Positions 27,299 to 36,046 of a stretch of DNA of 64,000 nt are shown one piece after another. The notes under the pieces were generated by a model. It did no database searches. It saw only the letters and a program-made list of their open reading frames with translations, and was not told where the DNA came from. The position numbers and the translations under genes are program-made. Source of the stretch: Kordia sp. TARA_039_SRF (lineage in GTDB: Bacteria > Bacteroidota > Bacteroidia > Flavobacteriales > Flavobacteriaceae); NCBI GenBank assembly GCA_006383075.2, contig SMNH02000003.1, forward strand, positions 178,496 to 242,495, given 5' to 3'. The stretch's first letter is position 1, and each line of letters begins with the position of its first letter.

Positions 27299-27874
27299 AT
27301 GAAATACAAACACATACTTTTTATAATACTCTTAGCTGTTGTTGTTGCCTGTAAAGGAGATAGAAAAACAAATCAAAAAACGACAACAACCAACAACCAA
27401 GAAATCGCTGATAAGTCAGAATTACTGCTGGGAAGATGGAAAACGTCGACTTTTGTCAATAAAGAACAATTCAAAAAAAGTATAGGCGAAGACATGGAAG
27501 AAGGAATGAGCGGAGAAATGACCATGATTAATGAATTTCAATTCATAAAAGGAAATCGTTTTAATGAAGAAGGCGAAGTGACTTTTAAGTTGACAATGGG
27601 AAATCAAGAAATACCTTTAAAGTTTTACGGTAAGCAATCAGGAACTTGGAAGTTATACGGAAATACTTTGGTGACTGTTGCGGAAGATTCTAAAATAGTT
27701 CCGTTGGATGATATCACTAAAAGTGTGGTAGAAGCTGCTCCCGAATTCAAAGCCATGATTCAACCCAACAAAGGGGAATCTATCTCATACGAAATAAAAT
27801 TACTCACAGAGAAGGTCATGCAAGTAACTGATGAAGACATGCCAGATATGATTATAACCTATAATAAAAAATAA
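27299..27874 (+). CDS. Small lipoprotein, lipocalin-like, function unknown
   Basis: The 191-residue product has a lipoprotein signal peptide with lipobox VVVAC (Cys 18). A Lys/Asn/Thr-rich linker leads to a compact beta-rich domain beginning LLGRWKTSTFV and including GTWKLYGNTLVTV, which resembles lipocalin-like domains of Bacteroidetes lipoproteins. It is probably attached to a membrane facing the periplasm. No neighbour explains its role; the gap to the next gene is 51 bp and that gene has a promoter-like sequence of its own. Confidence 0.75.
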   Translation: MKYKHILFIILLAVVVACKGDRKTNQKTTTTNNQEIADKSELLLGRWKTSTFVNKEQFKKSIGEDMEEGMSGEMTMINEFQFIKGNRFNEEGEVTFKLTMGNQEIPLKFYGKQSGTWKLYGNTLVTVAEDSKIVPLDDITKSVVEAAPEFKAMIQPNKGESISYEIKLLTEKVMQVTDEDMPDMIITYNKK

Positions 27875-27878
27875 TACC

Positions 27879-27909
27879 TTAGCGATACGATTTGTTTATA
27901 CTATCTTTA
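27879..27909 (+). promoter_or_regulatory. Possible promoter of the SRPBCC gene
   Basis: TTAG at 27879-27882, 19 bp, then TATCTTTA at 27902-27909: one mismatch in each box against the Bacteroidetes consensus. Confidence 0.4.
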
Positions 27910-27925
27910 AAGAAAAACAAATCTC

Positions 27926-28366
27926 ATGAAAACCTCCGAACCACCAGTAATTGTTTTACAACACTTTTCACAACCTTTAGAAACCCTATGGAAAGCCATC
28001 ACGGAAGTTTCGCAAATGCGCCAATGGTTTTTTGACAATATTCCCGATTTTAAAGCTGAGGTAGGTTTTCAAACAGCATTTGACGTTCAAGCCACAACAC
28101 GCGTTTTTACACACCAATGGACTATAAAAGGAGTGCTACCGCTACAAAAAATTATCTACAATTGGAAATACAAAGATTTTGCCGGAGATTCATTTGTAAC
28201 TTTTGAACTGCAAGAAAAAGAAGATGGTACACTTTTAACCGTAACAACAGCTGTTATCCAAGATTTTCCAGATGATATTCCTGAGTTTACCAGAGAAAGC
28301 TGTTTACAAGGCTGGACATATTTTATTAAAGAGCGGCTGGTAGAATATATAGAAAGTCTACACTAA
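27926..28366 (+). CDS. SRPBCC (AHSA1-like) domain protein
   Basis: The 146-residue cytoplasmic protein has the Bet v1/START-like fold pattern of the AHSA1 group: FSQPLETLWKAITEVSQMRQWFF at the N-terminus, central strands (IIYNWKYKDFAGDSFVTFEL) and a long C-terminal helix (TRESCLQGWTYFIKERLVEYIESL). Family members bind small hydrophobic ligands or activate Hsp90-type chaperones; the specific role here is unknown. It is monocistronic or weakly coupled to the preceding lipoprotein gene. Confidence 0.85.
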   Translation: MKTSEPPVIVLQHFSQPLETLWKAITEVSQMRQWFFDNIPDFKAEVGFQTAFDVQATTRVFTHQWTIKGVLPLQKIIYNWKYKDFAGDSFVTFELQEKEDGTLLTVTTAVIQDFPDDIPEFTRESCLQGWTYFIKERLVEYIESLH

Positions 28367-28499
28367 TATGCTTCTGAAATTCATTTTTATGTAGTCTAAA
28401 GCTTATATTTTTTAGAAATAATTCTATCACTTGGTTTTAAAAGTATTTTTTTTAAAGAAAATTCGTATATTTATAATTCACGCATTAAAACCAATTAAT

Positions 28500-28931
28500 A
28501 TGAAAAACTACTTAAAAATTATACATGTACTGTGCTTTTTGCTAGTATTAATTGCTTGTTCTCATGAAAATACCAATACGAATGAGATTCAGCAAAAAGA
28601 TATAGAGCATATTCTCTCTGATATGAAAAAAGAAGGTGATGCAAAAGGGAAAATAGTCATTTTTAGTTTTAAAGACTTTAAAAATGGAAACCATTTGGAA
28701 AGTTTTGATTACATCGAAAACTCTAAAAAAGTGCTTTCATTTACAAATGGAACTAATGATTTGAGTAAATTTTCCATGGACACGTTTACAGTATCTTTTG
28801 TATCAAAACACGGTAATTCAACGGCGAAAGATTTAGGAAAGGACATCAAACTGATTTCTGAAAACTTCCCAAAATTAGATGATGAAAACTTTAAAAACAC
28901 TACAATTACTTATACGCCTTCATTATTTTAA
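28500..28931 (+). CDS. Small lipoprotein of unknown function
   Basis: I place the start at ATG 28500 (MKNYLKIIHVLCFLLVLIAC), because this gives a clean lipoprotein signal peptide with Cys 20. The frame extends upstream to 28431, but that part is AT-rich and unlike a signal sequence. The mature part (about 123 residues) begins SHENTNTNEIQQKDIEHIL and contains KIVIFSFKDFKNGNH. No family recognised. A strong bidirectional terminator follows. Confidence 0.7.
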   Translation: MKNYLKIIHVLCFLLVLIACSHENTNTNEIQQKDIEHILSDMKKEGDAKGKIVIFSFKDFKNGNHLESFDYIENSKKVLSFTNGTNDLSKFSMDTFTVSFVSKHGNSTAKDLGKDIKLISENFPKLDDENFKNTTITYTPSLF

Positions 28932-28954
28932 ATATAAAGATTATTACGGCGAAT

Positions 28955-28999
28955 AAAAAACCGAGCAAATATCACTAGAAATAATTGCTCGGTTTTTTT
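28955..28999. terminator. Bidirectional terminator between convergent genes
   Basis: The 14-bp stem AAAAAACCGAGCAA/TTGCTCGGTTTTTT encloses a 16-base loop, giving T runs on both strands. It serves the lipoprotein gene (plus) and the outer-membrane receptor gene ending at 29026 (minus). Confidence 0.92.
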
Positions 29000-29025
29000 A
29001 TAACAACCTAAAGTGTGTCTACGTT

Positions 29026-31740
29026 TTATAAGGTATAAATGAATCGGAAGGTTACAAATCGTGGTTGAATGAAGGTTTCCGAACTGAATACAGATATATT
29101 ATTGGCGCTGTTTCGCACACGCGCGTCAATGTCTAATAAGTTGGTTGCCTTGATTTCATATTCCCATTTAGCATCTCTGTCTTTTCGATACGAAAGTGAT
29201 GCATTCCATGTTTGAAACGATTGTGATTCTCCATTTCCTAAATCTTGATTGGTATAGGTGAAATCGGTTCTAAAAGTAACTTTCTTCCAAATATACGCGT
29301 CAAAATCAAAGGTCGTAGCGTTGGTAGTAAATTTTGTGCTTCGTCCACCTTGTTTGTTGTCAGTAACGCTATAACTATGGCGCAAACGTACATTCGGTGC
29401 CACTCTAAAGTTGGTGCGAATTTCAGGAACATAAGTTTGTGTAAAACCTTCATTCACAGAACGACGTTGCTGAATGAACTGATTGATTTTACTATAGTTA
29501 AATCGCCCAAAAATACTTGCTCTAATCTTTCCAAATGTACGCTGAACACGTCCTGTTAAACTAGCGTTTTCATCCGCAAAATTCGAATTAAAAAACGTTC
29601 CTGTACGAATAACACTCTCAAAGTCTGTCAATCCACGAATTTGGTCAATATTACTTGAATACGCAGCTCTCGCAAATACATTGGTATAGTTAAACAAATT
29701 GAAACTTGTATAAATCAAGTTTACATTGTGCGAAAGTGCATTTTGTAAAGTCGGTTCTCCAAATTGATAGCTATTAAAGTTATTCATTACCAAGCCTTCT
29801 GCCAAACGTGTAACGTCTGTAAATTGATTTCGCATGCTGTAGCTTAGCGTTAAGGCTTCACTCTTTTTAAACTGAATTCGGGTTTCGAAATCTGGTAAAA
29901 TTCTAAAGAAATTATCTTTATATTCTACACCAAATTGACTGTTTTTATTGCCATACGCATGTACTGAAAATCCTGGCGTAAAGGTGAACTTACCACTTTT
30001 CAATCGGTAATGAAAACCTAGATAAATATCGCTAAAATTGTATTCAATATCGTTGCTCGCACGTCCGTCATTAAATGTTGGCGTAGGGTTTAACGTTAAT
30101 CCAGGTCCTAAAAACTGAAATAAGTTTGAGTTGAATCGTTGATTGCTTAAAATGGTTCCAAACGTGATATTGAGATTGCTTCGCGCATTTAAAATATGAT
30201 AATAATCGAGTTTTGCGTCCAACTGATTGGATTTAATGCGTCGATTTTGTCCTAAATTATATTGCTCTGCATCCGTATCTAAGCCTAAAGCCGTTGCGGT
30301 TGTATCAAAAGCGCTATTTGTGTCATTGTCTAAAATTGCATTGTAAAAAGGATCTTCGTCTTTAATCAAATGCTGCGCTTCAAGCGCAAAAATATTATTC
30401 TCGTTGAGCGTGTAATAATAATTTAAGCTTTGATTGAAGCTAAACGGCTTTACTTCCTCAATTTGATTGGTACTTCCAATTACAGATGAAAACACACCTT
30501 GATTTTGCGTATCGTTAGAAACTCTACCAATTACATCATAATCCAATTGATTGTTTAAATTTGGCTGATACGAAGCACTCAATTTTGCGACTACTTGGTC
30601 CGAACGTTCTCTGCTTCGTTGTTCGGTAGCTTCATCAGGAATGCCTAATTCTGGATCGGTATATCGTACAAAACTTGTTTCTCTTGATAAAATACGATTG
30701 CTACTGTAGATTAAAAATCCGCCAATATCCAACGCTTTATTTGGAGAATAGCTAAAGTTTCCTGTCGCCAATTTGCTTTCTATTTCCAACGCATTGTTTT
30801 GATTCGTCAAAAAGTTTAAGCCATTATCACCAAGATTGATATTTGTTCCGCTACTTCTACTTGGAGCACGAAATCCGCCTGTAAAGTTTCGAATATCACG
30901 TCGCGTTAACGCAAGTTCTCCAATATTGTTCATATCACCAATAAAGTTAATGCTGTACTTCGGACTGTAATAGAAGAGCTTTGGTTGAAACAAATACAAT
31001 TCATTATCTGGTGACGCACCACTTCCTGCGGTAACATTTCCAAACCAGAAATTTTCTTTTCCTTCTTTCAGTTTAATATTGATAGCAACATTATCTTGAT
31101 TGTTAGTTACGCTTCGCAATTGTCCAACTTCCGAGTAATTACGCAATACTTGAATCTTATCAACTGCTTTAGATGGAATATTTTTCGTAGCCAATTTGGT
31201 ATCGCCGTCAAAAAAGTCTTTTCCGTTCACCATCAATTTATTGACTACTTTTCCTTCAACTTCCACTTGTCCGTCTTCGTTAATTTCGACGCCTGGTAGT
31301 TTTTCCAGTACGTCTTCTAGTTTCCGTTCGGTACCATTTTTAAACGAATCGGCGTTGTATACAAGCGTATCACCTTTAATCGTTACAGGCATTTCATACG
31401 TGAGTTCCACAGCTTCTAGCGAGTTGCCTTGTTTCATAATGAAATCCTTCGTGATGTCACTTTCTTTGGTAGAAAGGTCTTCTTCCAGATTTTCCAATCC
31501 GATATAGCTGACTTGAATTTTATAATTGGTGTTTTTAGAAAGTTTCAGTCGGTATTTTCCAAACTTGTCTGTAATTCCATACGATTCTAGCGTACCCGAT
31601 GTTTTGTTGAGCGCAATTACATTGGCTAGTTCTAACGGATTTTTAAGACTATCTCTTACAACTCCTTCCATAGTTACTTGTGAGTAGGAAATTGTAGCTA
31701 CCAAAAGCAGTAGCAAAGTGCAGAGTTTTTTAATGTTCAT
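29026..31740 (-). CDS. TonB-dependent receptor-like outer-membrane barrel
   Basis: The 904-residue protein has a signal peptide (ends ISYSQ), a carboxypeptidase-regulatory-like beta-sandwich at about 22-105 (VTMEGVVRDSLKNPLELANV, GKYRLKLSKNTNYKIQVSYI), a plug-like region (RKLEDVLEKLPGVEINEDG, KLMVNGKDFFDGDTKLATK) and a long barrel ending RFVTFRFIYTL. Such barrels in Bacteroidetes commonly neighbour GLPGLI proteins. Here the GLPGLI gene lies 46 bp upstream in the same direction, so the pair is probably an operon. Export of a substrate or uptake of a metal or peptide are both possible; the ligand is unknown. Confidence 0.88.
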   Translation of the reverse strand: MNIKKLCTLLLLLVATISYSQVTMEGVVRDSLKNPLELANVIALNKTSGTLESYGITDKFGKYRLKLSKNTNYKIQVSYIGLENLEEDLSTKESDITKDFIMKQGNSLEAVELTYEMPVTIKGDTLVYNADSFKNGTERKLEDVLEKLPGVEINEDGQVEVEGKVVNKLMVNGKDFFDGDTKLATKNIPSKAVDKIQVLRNYSEVGQLRSVTNNQDNVAINIKLKEGKENFWFGNVTAGSGASPDNELYLFQPKLFYYSPKYSINFIGDMNNIGELALTRRDIRNFTGGFRAPSRSSGTNINLGDNGLNFLTNQNNALEIESKLATGNFSYSPNKALDIGGFLIYSSNRILSRETSFVRYTDPELGIPDEATEQRSRERSDQVVAKLSASYQPNLNNQLDYDVIGRVSNDTQNQGVFSSVIGSTNQIEEVKPFSFNQSLNYYYTLNENNIFALEAQHLIKDEDPFYNAILDNDTNSAFDTTATALGLDTDAEQYNLGQNRRIKSNQLDAKLDYYHILNARSNLNITFGTILSNQRFNSNLFQFLGPGLTLNPTPTFNDGRASNDIEYNFSDIYLGFHYRLKSGKFTFTPGFSVHAYGNKNSQFGVEYKDNFFRILPDFETRIQFKKSEALTLSYSMRNQFTDVTRLAEGLVMNNFNSYQFGEPTLQNALSHNVNLIYTSFNLFNYTNVFARAAYSSNIDQIRGLTDFESVIRTGTFFNSNFADENASLTGRVQRTFGKIRASIFGRFNYSKINQFIQQRRSVNEGFTQTYVPEIRTNFRVAPNVRLRHSYSVTDNKQGGRSTKFTTNATTFDFDAYIWKKVTFRTDFTYTNQDLGNGESQSFQTWNASLSYRKDRDAKWEYEIKATNLLDIDARVRNSANNISVFSSETFIQPRFVTFRFIYTL

Positions 31741-31786
31741 GTGTTATAATAAGTTAGTGTATTAGTTAGTGTGTAAAATTAATGAA

Positions 31787-32605
31787 TTAGCCGCGTCTTC
31801 TCCCACGATTGTTCATCATTTCTTGCATCTTTCCACGAATTGTTTCTTGATATTTATCTTTTGTAATTTCTTTTCCGCTGTCAGGCGCTTCAATTTCAAT
31901 CTCGTCTCCTGGATTGATGACAATTTTAGAGCATAACATCGTCGTATTGTCCGCGCTAACTTCTAAAATAAGTCCTGGTAATCCCCAAAACTCTGCAGGT
32001 CCATGACTTACAGGAACTTGTGGTGTGTACCAAGCTTCTACGGCAATCATAGGAACATCGGGAGTTCCGTCGCCATCATCATCGTTTCTTCGTAAATCAC
32101 TCCATGAAAAATTGTACCATTCCAAATCGTCTTTGGATACCATTGCAGTCGCTTTAAAGCACATATATTGTCCAATTTGCTTGGTTTCTTTCCCCATTTT
32201 CCAATCAATCGTGTGCAATTGGTCTTTTACTAAAAATTTCTTTCCATAAAATTCTTGTGCCTGAATCAACGCAGAATCTTTCACATTTTTATACTGTTCG
32301 CCACGAGAAAAATTCGCGCCCCAAGAATCGGTGGCACCAGAAATCGCATCCAGTCTATCTTCTTCCTTAAAAACAGACGCTTCTTTATCAAAACTTAATA
32401 CATAGCTTTTTTCAAGTCTGTTCTTTAAACGTGCGGCAACATCTTTTTTCTGAGCTTCACTCAAGCGTTTGCCCCAGTTTCCAAGTTCCATTTTTGATTT
32501 GGAGAAATAATAGGCTTTTCCTTGAAATTTTTGGGAGTCATCTACACTAAACGAAAGCAGTGCGATAAAGGAAAGCGATAGGAATTTTAGTAAAAAAGTT
32601 TTCAT
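31787..32605 (-). CDS. GLPGLI-family protein
   Basis: The 272-residue exported protein carries the family-defining motif in EFWGLPGLILEVS near residue 210. It has an N-terminal signal peptide (MKTFLLKFLSLSFIALLSFS), a Lys-rich helix (GKRLSEAQKKDVAARLKNRLE), a typical W-x-Y core (NDLEWYNFSW-like region, AWYTPQVPVSHGPAEFWG) and a charged tail (MQEMMNNRGRRRG). GLPGLI proteins are a Bacteroidetes-restricted family found beside TonB-receptor-like barrels, as here. The molecular function of the family is not established. Confidence 0.93.
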   Translation of the reverse strand: MKTFLLKFLSLSFIALLSFSVDDSQKFQGKAYYFSKSKMELGNWGKRLSEAQKKDVAARLKNRLEKSYVLSFDKEASVFKEEDRLDAISGATDSWGANFSRGEQYKNVKDSALIQAQEFYGKKFLVKDQLHTIDWKMGKETKQIGQYMCFKATAMVSKDDLEWYNFSWSDLRRNDDDGDGTPDVPMIAVEAWYTPQVPVSHGPAEFWGLPGLILEVSADNTTMLCSKIVINPGDEIEIEAPDSGKEITKDKYQETIRGKMQEMMNNRGRRRG

Positions 32606-32785
32606 AGCGGTTGATTCAGTTTGTTTTGTCTAACGAATATACTAAAAGATTAAACGTTTATTCTGAAATCATAAAAACATTAACATTAATTTAAGTCCTA
32701 ATCAGCTTCTTTTCATTTCGTTACAGCCTATAGACTCTAGAAATTGAAAAAGGTTTAAAATGTTTTTTAATTTTTTTCTTTTTTG

Positions 32786-32835
32786 CATAAAAAAAGAAAC
32801 CGAGCCGATATTCTTTTCAAAATACCGCTCGGTTT
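32786..32835 (-). terminator. Terminator of icd
   Basis: On the minus strand the stem AAACCGAGC/GCTCGGTTT (32827-32835 with 32797-32805) is followed by CTTTTTTT. Confidence 0.85.
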
Positions 32836-32883
32836 GCTAACTGAATAATAACACTTACTAACTACTTATGAACTCTTTATATA

Positions 32884-34395
32884 TTATTCTCCTTGACCTA
32901 GTGAGAAACCGCGTTTCCCGTCAAATTCATAGAGATTTTCTGTCTTAATCACTTCGTATCCAATTTCGTTGATGTTTGAGAGTAATGCTAAGATTTGTTC
33001 AAAATCCACTGGTGTATATTTTGGTGTTCCACCTTTGATGACTGCATCGGTTGCTACAAATCTGCAACGCCAGTGGTCGGTACAATAGGTTTCTGGTAAT
33101 CCGTTTGGATACACTTTTACACCGCGATTGGTAATCATTTTTAATTTTAGTTTGTACGATTGTAAACTTGCCAACGCATCTCCAATTTCCTGTGGATTGC
33201 TACCTTGCCAGTTGATAAATACGTCGGTACCGACCAATACTTGTTTTTCTTTTGGACGCTTGTATTCAGGAATAACAATGCTTCCTGCGTTTTCATCTAA
33301 GTTGCTTGATGGTAACTTTTCAGGGACATTTCCTAAGTTTTCGATGATTTTTTCGGCAAATTCACTCGTAGAAACTTTCTGAACACTTTGCCCTTCTTGG
33401 TAAATATCTGCGGTATGATATCCTTGCTCAATCGTGCTTAACAAAGCATTTTTAATTTTATTGGCAATCCTAGCTTTTCCAACGTGCACCAACATCATTA
33501 CGGCTGCGTTTATCAATCCTGACGGATTTGCAATGCTTTTTCCAGCAATATCTGGCGCCGAACCGTGAATAGCTTCAAACATGGCTACATTTTTTCCAAC
33601 ATTCGCCGAGCCCGCCATTCCGACAGAACCTGCAATCTCAGCAACAATATCTGATACAATATCACCGTACAAATTGGACGTTACGACCACATCATAATCT
33701 TCTGGTCGCGCTGCTATACGTGCGGAACCGATATCGATAATTTGTGAGTCACTTTTAATTTCAGGATATTCTGCGGCAATTTCTTTAAACACACTGTGAA
33801 ACAATCCGTCGGTTAGTTTCATAATGTTGTCTTTTACCATGCAGGTTACTTTCTTGCGTCCGTATAACTTTGCGTATTCAAAAGCATATCTGATGATTTT
33901 TTCGCAACCTGGACGCGTAATCAGTTTTAAACATTGTACCACATCTTGGGTTTGCTGATGCTCGATTCCTGCATATAAATCCTCTTCATTTTCACGAATA
34001 ATTACCACATCCATGTTTGGAAAGTTGGTGTGGATGTACGGGTGTAGCGCACTTACGGGACGCACATTGGCAAACAATCCGAGTGATTTTCGCAAGGTTA
34101 CGTTCAAGCTTTTATAGCCTTTTCCTTGTGGAGTTGTAATTGGCGCTTTAAAAATGATTTTATTTTGATTAATCACTTCCCAAGACTTCTTTTCAATTCC
34201 TGAAGAATTTCCAGACAAGTATACTTTTTCGCCAACTTCAATAATTTCAGGTTCGATTTCAGCACCTGCTGCATCTAAAATATTAAGTGTAGCTTTCATG
34301 ATTTCAGGACCAATTCCGTCACCATACGCTACGGCTACTTTGGTTTTTGTGTTTGTTTGTCGCTGTTGCGAAACCTGTGTTTTGATGTTCTCCAT
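32884..34395 (-). CDS. icd: NADP-dependent isocitrate dehydrogenase
   Basis: Oxidatively decarboxylates isocitrate to 2-oxoglutarate in the TCA cycle. The 503-residue length with a C-terminal extension matches the Thermus-like IDH group. Seen: VAVAYGDGIGPEIMKATLNIL near the N-terminus, IIRENEEDLYAGIEHQ, TCMVKDNIMKLTDGLF, VTSNLYGDIVSDIVAEIAG and FEAIHGSAPDIAGKSIANPSG (substrate and coenzyme sites). The C-terminal domain ends GFSLGQGE after KMITNRGVKVYPNGLPETYC. I chose ATG 34395 (MENIKTQV); the frame also has a TTG at 34422. NADP rather than NAD use is inferred from the family. The upstream region has a diverged copy at 36445-36548. Confidence 0.95.
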   Translation of the reverse strand: MENIKTQVSQQRQTNTKTKVAVAYGDGIGPEIMKATLNILDAAGAEIEPEIIEVGEKVYLSGNSSGIEKKSWEVINQNKIIFKAPITTPQGKGYKSLNVTLRKSLGLFANVRPVSALHPYIHTNFPNMDVVIIRENEEDLYAGIEHQQTQDVVQCLKLITRPGCEKIIRYAFEYAKLYGRKKVTCMVKDNIMKLTDGLFHSVFKEIAAEYPEIKSDSQIIDIGSARIAARPEDYDVVVTSNLYGDIVSDIVAEIAGSVGMAGSANVGKNVAMFEAIHGSAPDIAGKSIANPSGLINAAVMMLVHVGKARIANKIKNALLSTIEQGYHTADIYQEGQSVQKVSTSEFAEKIIENLGNVPEKLPSSNLDENAGSIVIPEYKRPKEKQVLVGTDVFINWQGSNPQEIGDALASLQSYKLKLKMITNRGVKVYPNGLPETYCTDHWRCRFVATDAVIKGGTPKYTPVDFEQILALLSNINEIGYEVIKTENLYEFDGKRGFSLGQGE

Positions 34396-34408
34396 TGCAG
34401 TGTTTTTA

Positions 34409-34510
34409 AGTTTACAATGCAAAGGTCAGAAAAAGAATTCATATATTTTTATTTATGTTTTATATGATATATATAAGTTATTTTTATGTTTTGTTGTTTA
34501 ATTGAAAGAT
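34409..34510. repeat. Left copy of an imperfect direct repeat (icd upstream region)
   Basis: This stretch between icd and the HU-like gene aligns with 36445-36548 in the same orientation. The best block, 34446-34477 against 36485-36516, has one mismatch in 32 bases, and the 48 bases ending in the shared ATTTATG align without gaps at about three quarters identity. It includes the icd leader and probable promoter region. Confidence 0.75.
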
Positions 34511-34529
34511 TCTTTGACAAATTCTTAGG

Positions 34530-34916
34530 TCAATTATGCTTTTTAAACTCCACCGTTTTCATCCGATTCTTAAACTCTACGCTTGGGCGAAAGCTTACTT
34601 TGACATCGGTAATGCTGTGTGCATTAACGGCTTCGGGAGTATCTTTTCCTTCACTGCGAATATGTACCGAAAACGTACCAAAGTCGCCCAACGAAACACT
34701 ATTGCCGTTGCACAAATATTCAGGCAGCAAATGCACCAAGCCTTGTAACACTGCAATCGTATCAATTTCAGATACAGTAGAAATAGCGGCGAGTCGTTCA
34801 CTTAATTGTTTTAAATCTATCTTTTGGCGTGCTGTTGCGGAAGCGTAATATTTCTTAGAACCACCACCAGAAACTCCAGGTGTTCCGCGTTCAGTAACTT
34901 TATATTTAATTGCCAT
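34530..34916 (-). CDS. HU-like DNA-binding protein
   Basis: The 128-residue product fits the Bacteroidetes HU-like group (HU-family DNA-binding, histone-like fold). It has an N-terminal segment with GVSGGGSKKYYASATARQKI, a helical pair (LKQLSERLAAISTVSEIDTIAVLQGLVHLLPEYL), the beta-arm start VSLGDFGTFSVHIRS and a basic end (VSFRPSVEFKNRMKTVEFKK). It probably bends or compacts DNA. Three palindromic iterons (35021-35084) lie 105-168 bp upstream of its start codon and might be its operator. It lies in a segment bounded by direct repeats. Confidence 0.88.
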   Translation of the reverse strand: MAIKYKVTERGTPGVSGGGSKKYYASATARQKIDLKQLSERLAAISTVSEIDTIAVLQGLVHLLPEYLCNGNSVSLGDFGTFSVHIRSEGKDTPEAVNAHSITDVKVSFRPSVEFKNRMKTVEFKKHN

Positions 34917-35020
34917 TGTCTTGTGTGTTTACCATTTTTAAACAGATTATTTGTCTACGTTCTCAAGTAGTTTCCCATAAAACTTCCTGATGTTTTGACA
35001 TACTACTAAATATAAAAATA

Positions 35021-35084
35021 AATTTTAATACGTATGAAACTTATTTTTAATAGGTATCAAAATCATTTTTAATATGTATTAAAT
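35021..35084. promoter_or_regulatory. Three palindromic iterons with 22-bp period
   Basis: 20-bp units at 35021-35040, 35043-35062 and 35065-35084 share the core TTTTAATAnGTATnAAA. Each core is nearly palindromic (the first reads TTTAATACGTATGAAA, against its complement TTTCATACGTATTAAA). The exact 22-bp period puts the units on the same face of the helix. They lie upstream of the HU-like gene (minus strand) and about 300 bp before the lipoprotein gene at 35388 (plus strand), so they could control either. Read as operator sites for an unknown regulator or for the HU-like protein itself. Confidence 0.75.
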
Positions 35085-35387
35085 TTTTCAAAGCTTTTGT
35101 TCTTTTATTACAGACATCTTGATTAATGGGGAGGGAGTACTTGATGGAGTGGTGGGGAAGTCGGTTTGTTTTGAGGGAATGATTTGGAGTATTTAGTAGT
35201 GTTTGCGGGAAACCGTAATGTTAAAATGTAGGTTTTTTATTATTTAGTGCCGATAAAATTAAACTTTTAATTATTAAAGTATTTGATAGGGTATAAAAAG
35301 GACTTACCATCCATCATGAGTAGAAACAAATATTAAAAACTTATAAATTAATAACCAACATAAATAATCAACATAACAAGAATTAAA
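35085..35387. other. Rest of the 471-bp divergent intergenic region
   Basis: After the iterons a G-rich tract (about 35118-35215, with GGGGAGGG, GGTGGGG and GCGGG) stands out against the surrounding AT-rich DNA. It is followed by a T/A-rich leader to the ATG at 35388. No ORF was seen. The G tract could be a structured or regulatory element. Confidence 0.45.
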
Positions 35388-36032
35388 ATGAAAAAAAATA
35401 TCCTTATAAAGTTTAAAGTAATAATACTAACTATTTGTATTAGTATTGGATTCATTAGTTGTTCTGAACAAAGTGAATTTTCAGATAATGAGTATGCCTT
35501 TAAAAAAGTAGCTGTTGCTTTTCTTGAAAATGCAAAGGAAACTACAATTAATAAGCAAATGATTAACTCTAATTACTCAACGTTATTAAAATCATTTCAA
35601 AATGTATCTAACAAATCAAATGTAGAAAATGAAACATATACATTTGAGGAATTAAGTATAATGTTTGAAATTAATTTTGGAATCCCTAGTGAAAATACAA
35701 TGAGATTCTTTAATATTGCGTACGAAAACAGAGACCTTTTGCTTAAAGAAAATGCAAGGGAATTATTTACAGAACAATTAAAGTTAGAATTAGATTATAT
35801 AATAGGTCAAGATGCTACTAATGAAAAATGGCTTTTTGCGACTTTATATGAAATGATTGCAGGAGATGATACACATTGTGCCTTGGGAGTTTTAGCTCAT
35901 ATCGTAGACGCTATGATTTTAACAGCTACGGCAGCAATTACAGCTCCAACAGGTATAGGAGCTGCTACAGCAGGAACAGGTGTAGCTTCATCAGTAGCAG
36001 CGGCAACACATGCAGCTAGTAACTGTGATTAA
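35388..36032 (+). CDS. Lipoprotein with hydrophobic Ala/Gly-rich C-terminal segment
   Basis: The 214-residue product has a lipoprotein signal peptide (lipobox GFISC, Cys 25), a helical polar middle (residues about 30-160) and a very different last 50 residues. That tail starts at HCALGVLAHIVDAMILTATA, continues Ala/Gly/Thr-rich (APTGIGAATAGTGVASSVAA) and ends ASNCD, with one Cys near each end. Such a tail could insert in membranes or be released as a peptide. A 97-residue membrane protein gene begins 14 bp downstream, suggesting a pair such as toxin and immunity protein. This is inference; no known family was recognised. Confidence 0.65.
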   Translation: MKKNILIKFKVIILTICISIGFISCSEQSEFSDNEYAFKKVAVAFLENAKETTINKQMINSNYSTLLKSFQNVSNKSNVENETYTFEELSIMFEINFGIPSENTMRFFNIAYENRDLLLKENARELFTEQLKLELDYIIGQDATNEKWLFATLYEMIAGDDTHCALGVLAHIVDAMILTATAAITAPTGIGAATAGTGVASSVAAATHAASNCD

Positions 36033-36046
36033 TATATAAGTATCTT

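Noticed and set aside
35021-35084. CRISPR-like array
   Set aside because: Only three units, 2-bp spacers and palindromic cores: operator-like iterons, not a CRISPR array.
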